IMG/VR virus record: IMGVR_UViG_3300036800_000311
Coordinates: 41,538-105,537 of that record
Direction: 5' to 3' (one strand)
DNA: 64,000 nucleotides
Source of the DNA: a virus
This document shows positions 24,609 through 33,457 of this stretch, piece after piece. The notes under the pieces are model-generated. The model ran no database searches and was not told the origin of the DNA. It worked only from the letters and a program-made list of their open reading frames with translations. Positions within the stretch are counted from its first letter, which is position 1. Every line of letters starts with the position of its first letter. A program made the translations under genes and the position numbers.

Positions 24609-24847
24609 TGTCTGAGCGCTACGCCAGGGAGTACGTCTGCCCCGACCCCGCGGAACACGGCGAGATAGCCTACGTTCCCGGTCTCCTGCGTGGAGACTGG
24701 CGCACCGGGCGGCAAGCGTGGACTCCGGTGGCCAAGATCCCCTCCTGTCCGATCTGCGGGGCCACCATGATCCACGATGTTGACCCCCCCAGCCTCGGCG
24801 TACGGATCGTACTGATCCACCGAGACGAGTTGCGGGCGAGCGCCTGA
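24608..24847 (+). CDS. Small Cys-containing protein (79 aa)
   Basis: ATG 24608 shares one base with the previous stop. One Cys near residue 11 and CPIC in the middle could bind metal. No recognised family. Confidence 0.6.
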   Translation: MSERYAREYVCPDPAEHGEIAYVPGLLRGDWRTGRQAWTPVAKIPSCPICGATMIHDVDPPSLGVRIVLIHRDELRASA

Positions 24848-25161
24848 TGGACCGTACGCCGCTCCGGGAGGCGTTCTTCGCGGAGGCGAAGACCGACCCG
24901 TACCTTCACCTGATCCAGCACATGCTCGCTGACGCCTGGGCGCGCGGGTACCGGCGGGCGCTGACCGACGCGACGGCGGCGGTCGCCGGGGATCCGCACG
25001 CGGGGACGGGATGGCAGTCGTTCTCGGACCTGCGCCGCAGGGCGCTGGGGGAGTTGACGGAGGACGCGGACGAGGCTAGCCGCGTCGTCGCGCTCGCCAA
25101 ACTCGGAGGGCGGCTGAACGTCGACACCTCCCTACGGACTCCCCCCGATGCCTGGGCCTGA
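24847..25161 (+). CDS. Hypothetical helical protein (104 aa)
   Basis: ATG 24847 shares one base with the previous stop. Helical, Ala/Arg-rich, no Cys cluster. Overlaps the next gene by 14 bases. Confidence 0.6.
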   Translation: MDRTPLREAFFAEAKTDPYLHLIQHMLADAWARGYRRALTDATAAVAGDPHAGTGWQSFSDLRRRALGELTEDADEASRVVALAKLGGRLNVDTSLRTPPDAWA

Positions 25162-25576
25162 GATCTCCCTCTCCGCGGACGAGATCCGCGTCGCCCAGCG
25201 CGAGGCCCTACGCCTCGGGTGGGGCGAGGGGGAGCTCCGGCGGCTCGTGCCGCACGAGCCGCCCGGCCCGATCCCGTCGCTGGACATGGAGAAGATTCTC
25301 CGCGCGGCGTACGAGCAGCGCTGGCACGACCAGGGCGGAGACGGGATCCTCTCGGAGATCGCCTCCGTCATGGCGGAGCGTGCCTGCCAGATAACCCAAC
25401 GCGACACGCTTCGGAAGGAGTTGGACGATCTCCACGAGGAGCTTTCCGTGGCGCACGACCTGGAGGAGATCCGCGAGCACGTCCGCTTCTTGCTGGAGAA
25501 CCTGGAGGGCGCCCGCTGGCTGAAGATGGCGCGATCCTACGAGGCGCTCGGGCGGCTGGTGAATCGTGAGGGTTAG
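25148..25576 (+). CDS. Helical / coiled-coil protein (142 aa)
   Basis: Charged helices throughout, with a probable coiled coil at about 85-125 (LRKELDDLHEELSVAHDLEE). No enzymatic motif. Confidence 0.6.
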   Translation: MPGPEISLSADEIRVAQREALRLGWGEGELRRLVPHEPPGPIPSLDMEKILRAAYEQRWHDQGGDGILSEIASVMAERACQITQRDTLRKELDDLHEELSVAHDLEEIREHVRFLLENLEGARWLKMARSYEALGRLVNREG

Positions 25577-25856
25577 CTCCGCCTACGACCCAGCGCGCGC
25601 CCGGATCGACGTCTACGTCCGCGTCGATCCCGAATCGGCGCTCGTCTACGAGGACGGACTGGACCGCGTCGTGCGGATCGCCGCGGGATACGAGTGCCCG
25701 ATCTACCTCTCCGTTCCGTCTGATATGGCGGGCCTGCTGATCTCCGCGCTCCAGGAATCGGGCGCGGCGGAGCCAGCTACCCAGGCACACCTTCGGGACG
25801 CGGTCGTCGTCCGTGATCGCCTCCTCGCGATGGTCGAGTCGAGGTGGAACAGATGA
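25566..25856 (+). CDS. Hypothetical protein (96 aa)
   Basis: GTG 25566 overlaps the previous gene by 11 bases. Beta strands (IDVYVRVDPESALVY) then a helix. Not recognised. Confidence 0.55.
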   Translation: MRVSSAYDPARARIDVYVRVDPESALVYEDGLDRVVRIAAGYECPIYLSVPSDMAGLLISALQESGAAEPATQAHLRDAVVVRDRLLAMVESRWNR

Positions 25857-26161
25857 GCGTTCGGATCCTCTATAGCGGCACCCAGGATCGAGCCTGCTTC
25901 TATGACGCTACGACCGGCGAGGCGTTCGGCCCGATATTTGAGGACGCCCTGGAGACGGACGAGCGGTACGTTTCGGGCGACACGGCGGAGTCCCTGGCGA
26001 AGGCGTTCCTGCGGCACCTGACCGAGGATCTCGGCGTCGCGGACCCGCGTAGCCTTGACCCTCGGACCTTGATGAACACATACGCGCGCTGGCGGGCGAC
26101 CGTCGCGTGGCCGCAGAGTGAGGAGAGAGAGAATGAGTCGGATCGTCCTGACCCGCTATGA
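25853..26161 (+). CDS. Hypothetical protein (102 aa)
   Basis: ATG 25853, ATGA overlap. Mixed alpha/beta with a polar C-terminal tail. Overlaps the next gene by 29 bases. Confidence 0.55.
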   Translation: MSVRILYSGTQDRACFYDATTGEAFGPIFEDALETDERYVSGDTAESLAKAFLRHLTEDLGVADPRSLDPRTLMNTYARWRATVAWPQSEERENESDRPDPL

Positions 26162-26483
26162 GAGCAACCAGGAGCGAGTCGTCGTCGGCTGGGATCATCC
26201 CTGCGGAGGCGCGTTCTGGCAGGAGTTTGCGGAGGACCCCGCGGACGGGAGCTTCCCAGATGACTTCGAGGAGGTCATCCGCGAGGGCGGCCTCCTGCCG
26301 GGCCTGCCGCTCCCGCTCGGCCCGCAGGTGCCCGAGGATCTCCGCCCGCTCGTCACGCCCGAGGTCGAGGCGCTGCTGGCGAGGCACGCGGAGGACCCCG
26401 ACTCGGACTACCGCACCAACCCGATAGACCTGAGCGCCGCGGAGCGGCCGATCATGCGGAACCTCGCGGAGGATCTTCGATGA
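26133..26483 (+). CDS. Hypothetical acidic protein (116 aa)
   Basis: ATG 26133, chosen because GAGGAGAGAGAGA lies directly upstream. Acidic and Pro-rich, with no motif. Followed by RecT with ATGA overlap. Confidence 0.55.
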   Translation: MSRIVLTRYESNQERVVVGWDHPCGGAFWQEFAEDPADGSFPDDFEEVIREGGLLPGLPLPLGPQVPEDLRPLVTPEVEALLARHAEDPDSDYRTNPIDLSAAERPIMRNLAEDLR

Positions 26484-27775
26484 GCCGCCGGACTCGTACC
26501 TCCCCGTGGCTATGGATCCGCCTGACGTTCTTCTCGATGTTGTTCCTGCTGGCGTCGGCGACCAAGTCGCCAGGGGTCGAGGTTGATCCGTGGCAGCAGG
26601 CCCACGATCAACTCGCCCCGGCGGCGCGCGAGCGCTGGGAGGTCGGCGAGGTCCGAACGATCTACCAGGCCGTCATGCCGGGCCTGGACCCCGCCGAGTT
26701 CCAGATGGTGATGGCGATGGCCGCGCGATACGACCTCGATCCCCTCGCCCACGAGATATGGGGCGCGAAGGGCAAGACGCGGGACGGTCGTCCCGGGCGC
26801 GTCCTGATCCTGGTCGGCCGCGACGGACTACTGAAGGTCGCCCGTCGGGACGCTACCTACGCGGGGTTCGACTCGGACGTGGTCCACGAGAAGGACACGT
26901 TCCGCGTCAAGCGCTCCGGCGCGGGCCGAGAGATCATCCACGAGTACGAGGGCGGGACCAAGGACCGCGGGCCGATCATCGGGGCGTGGGCTCAGGTCTA
27001 CCAGAAGGGGTATCACGACACGTACTTCTTCGCGCCCTGGGAGGAGTACTTTCCGAACCGCGCGGACGACAAGAGTCCCTGGACGAAGCAGCCGAGCGTG
27101 ATGATCCAGAAGTGCGCACTATCACTGTGCCTGCGGCTGGCGTTCAACCTCTCGGGCGTCGTCTCCGAGGAGGAGGGCGCGCGGGCCTTCGAGGATGACG
27201 TCGCCTCGGCGGCGGAGTCCGAGGACTCCCTCTCGGCGGCCGTGGCCGAGATCTCGCCGGACCTCCGCGACCGCCTCTACGCTGCGTACGGAGAGGCGGC
27301 CCACCTCCGGCCGGGGCAGATGACCCCGGCGTCGGTCGAGATGTCGGTCAAGGGGCAGTCCCGGGAGCGGATCGTCGCCTACCTCGACGAGGCGGAGGAG
27401 GCGAACGCCGCGGTCCGGAGCCGGGCGGAGGCGCGCTCCGCGGACGACGCTATCTCGGACGCGGAGGTCGTCGAGCCGGACGTCCCCGCGGACGCCTCGG
27501 ACCTACCAGACTTGAGCGGCGAGGAGCCGACGGCCTCCGTCTCTTCCCCTACGCCGGACGGAGGGTCCGCGCCCATCGCCCCGGGCATGGCCCTCGCCGC
27601 TCAGGAGCACCTGGACGTCCTTCATCGTCGCCTCTCGGACCTGACGGACCGCCAGGCGGACCTGGACCCCGAGTCGGCGGACGCGGAGCTCGTGACGGAG
27701 GAGGTCGCCACGATCGAGGCCGAGATCCGCGAGGTCGGCGGAACGCTCCCCGGGCAGGAGTCCTTCGATGTCTGA
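26480..27775 (+). CDS. RecT-family single-strand annealing protein with unusual hydrophobic N-terminus
   Basis: 431 residues. Residues about 55-240 follow the RecT/Bet pattern: VRTIYQAVMPGLDPAEFQ, RYDLDPLAHEIWGAKGK, LILVGRDGLLKVARR, then SPWTKQPSVMIQKCALSLC. Promotes strand annealing in phage recombination, paired with the RecB-like nuclease at 29050. The long acidic tail includes a coiled coil. The first 35 residues (RTSPWLWIRLTFFSMLFLLA) read as a membrane or signal segment, which RecT normally lacks. No better in-frame start is seen before the core. Confidence 0.85.
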   Translation: MSRRTRTSPWLWIRLTFFSMLFLLASATKSPGVEVDPWQQAHDQLAPAARERWEVGEVRTIYQAVMPGLDPAEFQMVMAMAARYDLDPLAHEIWGAKGKTRDGRPGRVLILVGRDGLLKVARRDATYAGFDSDVVHEKDTFRVKRSGAGREIIHEYEGGTKDRGPIIGAWAQVYQKGYHDTYFFAPWEEYFPNRADDKSPWTKQPSVMIQKCALSLCLRLAFNLSGVVSEEEGARAFEDDVASAAESEDSLSAAVAEISPDLRDRLYAAYGEAAHLRPGQMTPASVEMSVKGQSRERIVAYLDEAEEANAAVRSRAEARSADDAISDAEVVEPDVPADASDLPDLSGEEPTASVSSPTPDGGSAPIAPGMALAAQEHLDVLHRRLSDLTDRQADLDPESADAELVTEEVATIEAEIREVGGTLPGQESFDV

Positions 27776-28331
27776 GAAGCGCACCCCGCTCGAGGCGAGG
27801 AAGCACGACTGGCGCTGGCCCTGGGTTCGCGGGTACGAGTACATCTCGCAGGAGGGAACCTCGTTCTGGCGGCGACTCCGAGAGGCGCACGGCCTATCCA
27901 GGGAGGACGTCTATGAGCTGAGCGAATACTCCCTGACCCCGGCCCGCCAGGCGGATATCGAGGGCGACTACGCCGCGGGGGCCGTGTGGGAGATGGACGA
28001 CCTGCTGACGCTCGCGACGATCTACGGTCGCGCTCCGGGGGAGCTGCTCGACGCCTCCCTCGACGAGAAGGGGTCCGAGTTGTTGGCGGGTGACATGCAG
28101 GACCTCGCCCCGTTGCCGCCCCTCGACGAGGTGCCCCCGCTGGTGTCGGTCTACTACCGCAACTATCGTGGCGAGTCGGCGAGTCGGCGGGTGACCCCGC
28201 TCCGCGTTCGCTTCGGGACGACCGAGCACCACAAGGAGCCCCAGTTCCTCCTGGAGGTCTTCGACCACGACAAGCGCGCGGCGCGGACCTTCGCGCTCGC
28301 GGAGTGCGACTTTGACTCGGAGCGCTGGTGA
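27768..28331 (+). CDS. XRE-like HTH plus WYL-like domain protein
   Basis: 187 residues. Residues about 35-90 form an XRE-type HTH (FWRRLREAHGLSREDVYELS). Residues about 123-180 resemble phage WYL-type ligand domains (VYYRNYRGESASRRVTPL, then FALAECDF). Together this suggests a transcriptional regulator sensing a nucleic acid or nucleotide ligand. Lies between RecT and the ATP-grasp gene. Confidence 0.65.
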   Translation: MSEKRTPLEARKHDWRWPWVRGYEYISQEGTSFWRRLREAHGLSREDVYELSEYSLTPARQADIEGDYAAGAVWEMDDLLTLATIYGRAPGELLDASLDEKGSELLAGDMQDLAPLPPLDEVPPLVSVYYRNYRGESASRRVTPLRVRFGTTEHHKEPQFLLEVFDHDKRAARTFALAECDFDSERW

Positions 28332-29053
28332 GCACCCTAGATCGCAACGATCTCGCGTTCTGGTTTCCCCCGATCCGCGACGCGGGCCTGCCAGTACCGC
28401 GGACGGAGATCGTCTCGACCGACGTTGAGTTAGACCACCTCCTCGACGGCGTGGAGCCCCGAGGATTCGACGAGTTCCTCCACTCCCTCCAGACGGCGGT
28501 CCAGGCGATCGGCGGAGGCGATCCCGTCTTCCTGCGCACCGGCCACGGCTCGGGGAAGCACTCCTGGGCGCGGACCTGCTTCCTGGAGGACCCCGAGGCG
28601 CTGGCGGAGCACGTGGGCGCGCTCGTGGAGTGGTCGGCGATGGCGGGGATCTTCGGCCTGCCGACGAGCACCTGGGCCGTCCGCGAGCTGATCCCGACCG
28701 CCCCGATCTGCCGCTGCGAGGCGTACGGCGGGATGCCGGTCGTCCGGGAGTTCCGCTACTTCGTTCGCGTCCTCCCGTCGCTACGGACGAGCATCGAGCA
28801 CGCCCAACCGTACTGGCCCCCGGCCGCTGTCGAGGAGGGGCATCCTGACGTCGAGGACTGGCGCGAGCGCCTGGCGGGCATCTCCCGTATTGGCTTAGAC
28901 TGGAGGGCGCTCGCGGATCTGGCGCACGAGGCGGCGAGGGCCGTCGGCGGAGGCTTCTGGTCGGTCGACTTCCTCCAGGGCGCGGACGGGAAGTGGCGGC
29001 TCACGGACATGGCCGACGGCGACGACAGTTTCCGTTACGAGGTCGGCACGTGA
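28328..29053 (+). CDS. ATP-grasp-like phage protein
   Basis: 241 residues from GTG 28328. FLRTGHGSGKHSW, VEWSAMAGIFGLPTSTWAVR, VVREFRYFVR, HAQPYWPPAAV and WSVDFLQGADGKWRLTDMAD match a phage ATP-grasp family (R2K-like), with acidic metal ligands near the end. Enzymes of this fold ligate carboxyl and amino groups; the phage substrate is unknown. Confidence 0.65.
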   Translation: MSTLDRNDLAFWFPPIRDAGLPVPRTEIVSTDVELDHLLDGVEPRGFDEFLHSLQTAVQAIGGGDPVFLRTGHGSGKHSWARTCFLEDPEALAEHVGALVEWSAMAGIFGLPTSTWAVRELIPTAPICRCEAYGGMPVVREFRYFVRVLPSLRTSIEHAQPYWPPAAVEEGHPDVEDWRERLAGISRIGLDWRALADLAHEAARAVGGGFWSVDFLQGADGKWRLTDMADGDDSFRYEVGT

Positions 29054-30249
29054 GCGGCCTCGTCGCCTTCGACGCGCCCCTCGCCTGGAGGCAGAGCGAC
29101 ATCGCCACCTTCGACGCCTGCCCGCTCTCCCTCGGACTGAGGAAGTCGATCAACCTCCGCCAGTTGCCGGGGCAGATCGGGAACCTCGGCGCGCGCGGCG
29201 TCCTATTTCACCGCTTCGCCGCCGCGGCGATCGAGCACATGAGGGAGCACCAGGAGCGCTCGATCGACGTCGCGATGGCGATGGAGCTGCTGGCGGAGGT
29301 CATCGCTCAGCGTGACGTCGCCGACGAGGACGTCGTCCACCTTCCCCTCGCGGACATGCGCTGGCTGCGGGTTCTCGTGACGCGCTGGTCCTATCAGCAC
29401 GAGTTCACGATCGAGCGGGTGGTCGCCGTCGAGCGTCGCCTCTACGGGGAGATCGAGGTGCGAGGCCCCGACGGTACGACGTACACGCGGGCGGTGACGG
29501 GGATGCCCGACGTCCTGCTCGCGGGTCCCGGGCCGGAGGAGGCGACGATCATCGACTGGAAGACGGGGTTCGCGCCGCCCGCTCGGAAGCGGGAGCCGAC
29601 GGAGGAGGACCCCGAGCCCTCGGACAAGCTCAGCGACATGGGCTACGTGCAGCAGGTCGTCTACGGCTGGCTCGTGATGAAGAACTACCCGTCGATCCAG
29701 CGCGTGACCGAGCGCGAGTGGTACGTGATGGCGAAGGAGGATCCCGTCCGGGAGGCGTCGGTCGAGCGTTGGGAGATGGAGCGGATCGAGGACGTCCTCG
29801 CGGGCGTCATCTCGCAGATGGACGGGGCGATCGCCTCGCTCCCGGATCTCCTCAGGGCGCAGGCTAAGGCGCGGAGGGCGAAGAAGCCGGTCCCGACGGG
29901 GAGGTTCTTCCCGATCCCCGGCTCGCACTGCGGGGTCTGCGTCGGCCGTCGCCACTGCCCGGTTCGCAAGAACTTCGGCATCCCCGACACGCTCGTGGAG
30001 GCCCAGCGGCTCGCGCGAGAGTGGCACGTCGCGGGGGAGATCCGGACGGAGCGCATACCGTACCTAAAGGGCTGGGTGGCGGACAACGGTCCGATCCCGG
30101 TCCCGCACGCCAAGGGTCGCCGGGTCGTCGGGTTCAGGAACGGCTCGCGGTCGCTCTCCCTCTTCGAGCCCGAGTCCGCGCCGGACTCCCCCTTCGATCC
30201 CCTCCTGGAGGAGGCGGCGCGGAAGGCGGGGGTGCTGTCCGATGCCTGA
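29050..30249 (+). CDS. RecB/Cas4-like PD-(D/E)XK exonuclease
   Basis: 399 residues from GTG 29050. FDACPLSLGL carries the first Cys. GMPDVLL then ATIIDWKTG supplies the D...DxK active site, QQVVYGWLVM is motif QxxxY, and HCGVCVGRRHCPVRKNF supplies three further Cys for an iron-sulphur cluster. With RecT it forms a two-component recombination system: end resection plus annealing. Confidence 0.85.
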   Translation: MSGLVAFDAPLAWRQSDIATFDACPLSLGLRKSINLRQLPGQIGNLGARGVLFHRFAAAAIEHMREHQERSIDVAMAMELLAEVIAQRDVADEDVVHLPLADMRWLRVLVTRWSYQHEFTIERVVAVERRLYGEIEVRGPDGTTYTRAVTGMPDVLLAGPGPEEATIIDWKTGFAPPARKREPTEEDPEPSDKLSDMGYVQQVVYGWLVMKNYPSIQRVTEREWYVMAKEDPVREASVERWEMERIEDVLAGVISQMDGAIASLPDLLRAQAKARRAKKPVPTGRFFPIPGSHCGVCVGRRHCPVRKNFGIPDTLVEAQRLAREWHVAGEIRTERIPYLKGWVADNGPIPVPHAKGRRVVGFRNGSRSLSLFEPESAPDSPFDPLLEEAARKAGVLSDA

Positions 30250-31057
30250 CTGGACGGACGCACGCCTCCTCGGGTTCGACCTGGAGACGACCTCCGTTGA
30301 TCCCGAAGCGGCGCGCGTCGTATCGGTCGCCTGCGTCGCGGTCGGCGGAGGACTGGAGACGGACGGCTGGCACGAGATCGTCGACCCGGGGGTGGAGATC
30401 CCGGAGGAGGCGACGGGGGTCCACGGGATCACGACGGAGCGCGCCCGCGCGGAGGGCCTACCCCTCGTCGTCGTCCTTCCCCGGATCCTCGCCTCGTTCC
30501 GGGAGGCGCAGGCGGGCGGCTGGCCGGTCGTGATGCACAACGCCCGCTACGACCTCACGGTCCTCGATCGTGAACTCCGGCGGGGCGGGATGGCCGAGCA
30601 GGCCGCGATCGTCGAGGAGGTCCTCGTCGTAGACCCGATCATCATCGATCGACACCTGGATCGTTACCGGCCGAAGCGCGTGGCGTCTCACTCCCTGGAG
30701 GACGCCTGCCGGGTCTGGAACGCTCCGCTCGACGGCGTCCACGACGCGACGTTCGACGCTCTCGCTGCGTGCCGCCTGGCGTGGCGGCTCTGCCGGAGCG
30801 GCCGAGTAATCCGTCGAGCGCGGAACTCCGCGGAGCGCTACGAGCTGGAGGGCCTGGAGGCGGACTGGGATCGCGTCCGCGGGGATCTCGTCGCCCTCTA
30901 CGCTTGGCAGCGGGAGGTCGCGGCGGCGGACGCGGAGCGGCTGGAGGCTTACTTCCGGGCGGGCGATCCGCGGAAGGACGTTCCTGCGCAGCCTGATCGG
31001 GTCGTTCTGCGTGAGTGGCCCGTCGTACCGTTTCGTGACGAGGTGCCGAGCGCATGA
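30242..31057 (+). CDS. DnaQ-like 3'-5' exonuclease
   Basis: 271 residues. Exo I FDLETTSVD, Exo II VMHNARYDL, Exo III HDATFDALAA with the preceding His match the DEDDh proofreading family; GVHGIT is also typical. The extra C-terminal 90 residues are helical. May act in replication or repair; no polymerase is seen in this window. Confidence 0.85.
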   Translation: MPDWTDARLLGFDLETTSVDPEAARVVSVACVAVGGGLETDGWHEIVDPGVEIPEEATGVHGITTERARAEGLPLVVVLPRILASFREAQAGGWPVVMHNARYDLTVLDRELRRGGMAEQAAIVEEVLVVDPIIIDRHLDRYRPKRVASHSLEDACRVWNAPLDGVHDATFDALAACRLAWRLCRSGRVIRRARNSAERYELEGLEADWDRVRGDLVALYAWQREVAAADAERLEAYFRAGDPRKDVPAQPDRVVLREWPVVPFRDEVPSA

Positions 31058-31131
31058 ATCCCTGGCGTCGCCTCGACCTCATATCCCGCCTGGAGCTTCT
31101 CCGCGCGGAGATCTGGACGGCCCCGGGGTGA
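31054..31131 (+). CDS. Very small protein (25 aa), possibly 5' part of next gene
   Basis: ATG 31054 overlaps the exonuclease stop (ATGA) and ends at TGA 31129. Sequence is helical (starts MNPWRRLDLISRLELL). The same frame stays open past the TGA directly into gene 31162, so this may be the N-terminus of that protein split by a stop. Confidence 0.4.
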   Translation: MNPWRRLDLISRLELLRAEIWTAPG

Positions 31132-31161
31132 GCGGTCCTCCGCGCACTCGCCGGTCTGGGC

Positions 31162-31428
31162 GTGGTACACGAACCCGACGTGACGCAGGAGATGCTGGAC
31201 GTGCTCCACTCGGAGGGCGCCGACTTCGACACGTTCTCGCAGCTCTCGCGTCCGGGCGCGGTCGAGGCGCTGGATCGCCACGGTCCGGCGCTGACCCTCG
31301 GGATGATGTCTGCGGAGGCGCACGCGACGATCTCGCCGGAGGAGATGCACGCCGTGATGAACATGGACCGTCCGAAGCGGCAGGAGTTGATGGAGCGGAT
31401 CCTGGCTGTCCGGGGCGCGGCGCTGTGA
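31162..31428 (+). CDS. Hypothetical protein (88 aa)
   Basis: GTG 31162. Helical, acidic, Met-rich in its second half (LGMMSAEAHATISPEEMHAV). No good ribosome site; in frame with 31054-31131. Function unknown. Confidence 0.5.
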   Translation: MVHEPDVTQEMLDVLHSEGADFDTFSQLSRPGAVEALDRHGPALTLGMMSAEAHATISPEEMHAVMNMDRPKRQELMERILAVRGAAL

Positions 31429-31712
31429 GCGGACGTCGTAAGACTCGGACGGAGCGCTGGCGAGATCGTCTGCTCGCCTGGCGATGGACGCATTACCGAT
31501 GGAGCATCATCTGGTGGTCGCGCTGCTGGCGCTGGTCATTGGTCAAGCGCGGCGTGTTGCCGCTGCCGAGGCCGGAGGCGGGGTCACCCCCGTTGCGCCT
31601 GGGCGACATACGGCTACTTCGCCGTCGAGACACGAGCGAGTGGGACGATCGCCTCCTCCTCGAGGACGTTTGGTTTAGTGTCTGGTTGGAGCGAGGCGGG
31701 CGCGTAGGATGA
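31425..31712 (+). CDS. Trp-rich basic protein (95 aa)
   Basis: GTG 31425 overlaps the previous stop. Residues about 10-40 hold nine Trp among Arg residues (LLAWRWTHYRWSIIWWSRCW). Could insert into membranes or bind nucleic acid by stacking. No family recognised. Confidence 0.5.
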   Translation: MSGRRKTRTERWRDRLLAWRWTHYRWSIIWWSRCWRWSLVKRGVLPLPRPEAGSPPLRLGDIRLLRRRDTSEWDDRLLLEDVWFSVWLERGGRVG

Positions 31713-32213
31713 GTTTCCACCTGGGCGCCGTCGAAGGCCATCGTCCCGCCCGCGGAGCGGGACCTCCGCGAGGAGTACGCACACTGCTGCGCGGGAGCGG
31801 CGATGTTCGGTCGCGCCCACTGCACGTGCTGGGAGCCGATCTACGACCTAGAGCAGGCTCCGCTCGCGGACGGCGGCGTTCCGCCCGAGGAGATCCCGAC
31901 GCGAACGAAGTGCTGCGCGGACTGCGCCTATCGCATCGGATCCCCCGAGCGGGCGGACGAGCACGAGGAGGACGACCTCCTCTCGAAGGCTTGGGACCTG
32001 CGCTCGGAGTTCTGGTGCCATCAGGGCGTCCGCCGAGTGGTCGCGTTCCGTCACCCCGATGGCCGAGAGTTACCAGCCGGTGACGGCGACTATCGCCCGC
32101 CCGTCGGTCCCGAGGGTCGACCGGTCGTATGGAGGGCAGACGGAACCGTTGGTGAGCGCTGCGCGGGTTGGGCGGCGCTGAGGGGCGCGGCGATGGTTGA
32201 GGTGGACCCGTGA
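31709..32213 (+). pseudogene. Conserved Cys-rich phage protein, frameshift near its start
   Basis: From 31803 the frame reads MFGRAHCTCWEPIYDLEQAP, CCADCAYRIGSPERA, FWCHQGVRRV and ends CAGWAALRG, a recognisable actinophage family with many Cys/His, probably metal-binding. The same frame extends upstream as plausible coding (PPAERDLREEYAHCCAGAA) to just after ATG 31709, but that ATG is one frame off. Removing one T from TTT at 31712-31714 would join them. If intact, translation must start at ATG 31803 (136 aa). Confidence 0.55.
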
Positions 32214-32356
32214 TCCTCGCGACCTTCCCGTCGAAGTGCCCGGACTGCGGCGAGGAGATCCGCGAGGGCGAGGAGGTCGGCCTGGTCGACGACGAGTGGG
32301 TCTGCGCTGCGTGCGTCGCCGACGCGGGCGGCGAGGACGACGAGTTCGATGACTGA
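32210..32356 (+). CDS. Small zinc-ribbon protein (48 aa)
   Basis: GTG 32210 overlaps the previous stop. CPDCGEEI and CAAC, about 20 residues apart, form a compact zinc ribbon; the tail is strongly acidic. Confidence 0.65.
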   Translation: MILATFPSKCPDCGEEIREGEEVGLVDDEWVCAACVADAGGEDDEFDD

Positions 32357-32376
32357 CCGCGCGCTAGCCTACGGCG

Positions 32377-32610
32377 ATGACTGACGTGTCGGGCCTCCGC
32401 AGGCGCATCCACGAAGTCGTCACGGTAGAGGCGTTCGAGCCTCGCCCATCTTCGCCCCACCCGGACGACCCCGAGCGTCCCACCTGGGTCTGCCCGCTCT
32501 GTGCGGCCCTGACCGAGGAACGCGAGATGCACGTCCGCTGGCACGACTCCGTTGCTGTGTCGATGGAGAGGGCCGACGATGTCTACTGGTGGAGCCTGTC
32601 GCGCGGATGA
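32377..32610 (+). CDS. Small zinc-finger-like protein (77 aa)
   Basis: ATG 32377. CPLCAAL followed by HVRWHDS gives a C2H2-like arrangement. No Shine-Dalgarno; a TAGCCT box just upstream would fit a leaderless message. ATGA overlap with the HNH gene. Confidence 0.55.
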   Translation: MTDVSGLRRRIHEVVTVEAFEPRPSSPHPDDPERPTWVCPLCAALTEEREMHVRWHDSVAVSMERADDVYWWSLSRG

Positions 32611-33329
32611 AGCGCGGCGAGCCCCTTCGGTCCTCGGACCGCAAGCGTCCGCTCCTCGGGAAGGCGATCCCGGCGGACGGACGACCGAAGGCCCGCCGGA
32701 TCGTCGTCCTCGCGCCCGCGGACACCGATCCCCGCGTTCGCGCCCGGAAGCCGCTCCTCGGCAAGGCCATCCCGATCGAGGGTCGCTCTGGGGCCTCCCT
32801 AGCGTCCGCTACGTCCCGGCGGGGCCTCGGGGCGGGTAAACCCCCGCGTCAGGTCCGCGCGGACGCCACGTTCCGCGAGGTGGTCTCCCAGGGTCCCTGC
32901 GCGATCTGCGGCACGACCCGGCGTCGGAGGGAGGCGCACCACCTTCTCGCGCAGGAGCACATACGGACCTGGGTCGCGTCGCTGCGCATGGGCGACGAGA
33001 GGGCGGAGCGGAACCTCCTCCGCCGACTACTCTCCGACCCCCGGAACGGCATCGCGGCCTGTCCTACCTGCCACCAGCGGGTCGAGGGCCGCTCCGTCCC
33101 GCTGGCCCGCTCGAAGGTTCCGCCGACGGCGTTCGCGTTCGCGGCGGAGCTCGGAGAGTGGGCAGTCGTGAGACTGGAGCGCGAGTACCCAGATATCCCC
33201 CAGAGAGGGGCGGAAGCAATGACGACCACCGAAGACCCCCCAGGCCCGAGGATGAGTCGAGAGGCGCCGGGAAGACCCGCCGTGAGCGGGACGCTGGCGA
33301 GCTCGGCCGGGCGGCCGGAGCCCCGATGA
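32607..33329 (+). CDS. HNH-type zinc nuclease
   Basis: 240 residues from ATG 32607. CAICGTTRRRREAHHLLAQE gives CxxC and the catalytic HH; DPRNGIAACPTCHQRVEG gives the Asn and second CxxC. The N-terminal third is basic and contains two copies of PLLGKAIP. The Pro-rich tail is probably disordered. Likely a replication or repair nuclease, or a mobile nuclease. Confidence 0.75.
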   Translation: MKRGEPLRSSDRKRPLLGKAIPADGRPKARRIVVLAPADTDPRVRARKPLLGKAIPIEGRSGASLASATSRRGLGAGKPPRQVRADATFREVVSQGPCAICGTTRRRREAHHLLAQEHIRTWVASLRMGDERAERNLLRRLLSDPRNGIAACPTCHQRVEGRSVPLARSKVPPTAFAFAAELGEWAVVRLEREYPDIPQRGAEAMTTTEDPPGPRMSREAPGRPAVSGTLASSAGRPEPR

Positions 33330-33457
33330 CCGGCCAGCGCCGAAGGGATCCTCGACGTGGACCGAGCGGACGCTCCGTTACGCGAGTAGCACCTCCGCGT
33401 CGCTCACGGCGGCGCGGGGTCCTGAACCCAACCAGCGGAGGAGAAGCATGTCGGTAA
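33326..33457 (+). CDS. Possible small Arg-rich protein (43 aa)
   Basis: ATG 33326 overlaps the HNH stop (ATGA). The sequence is very Arg-rich (starts MTGQRRRDPRRGPSGR) and overlaps the next gene by 10 bases. Could be spurious. Confidence 0.3.
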   Translation: MTGQRRRDPRRGPSGRSVTRVAPPRRSRRRGVLNPTSGGEACR

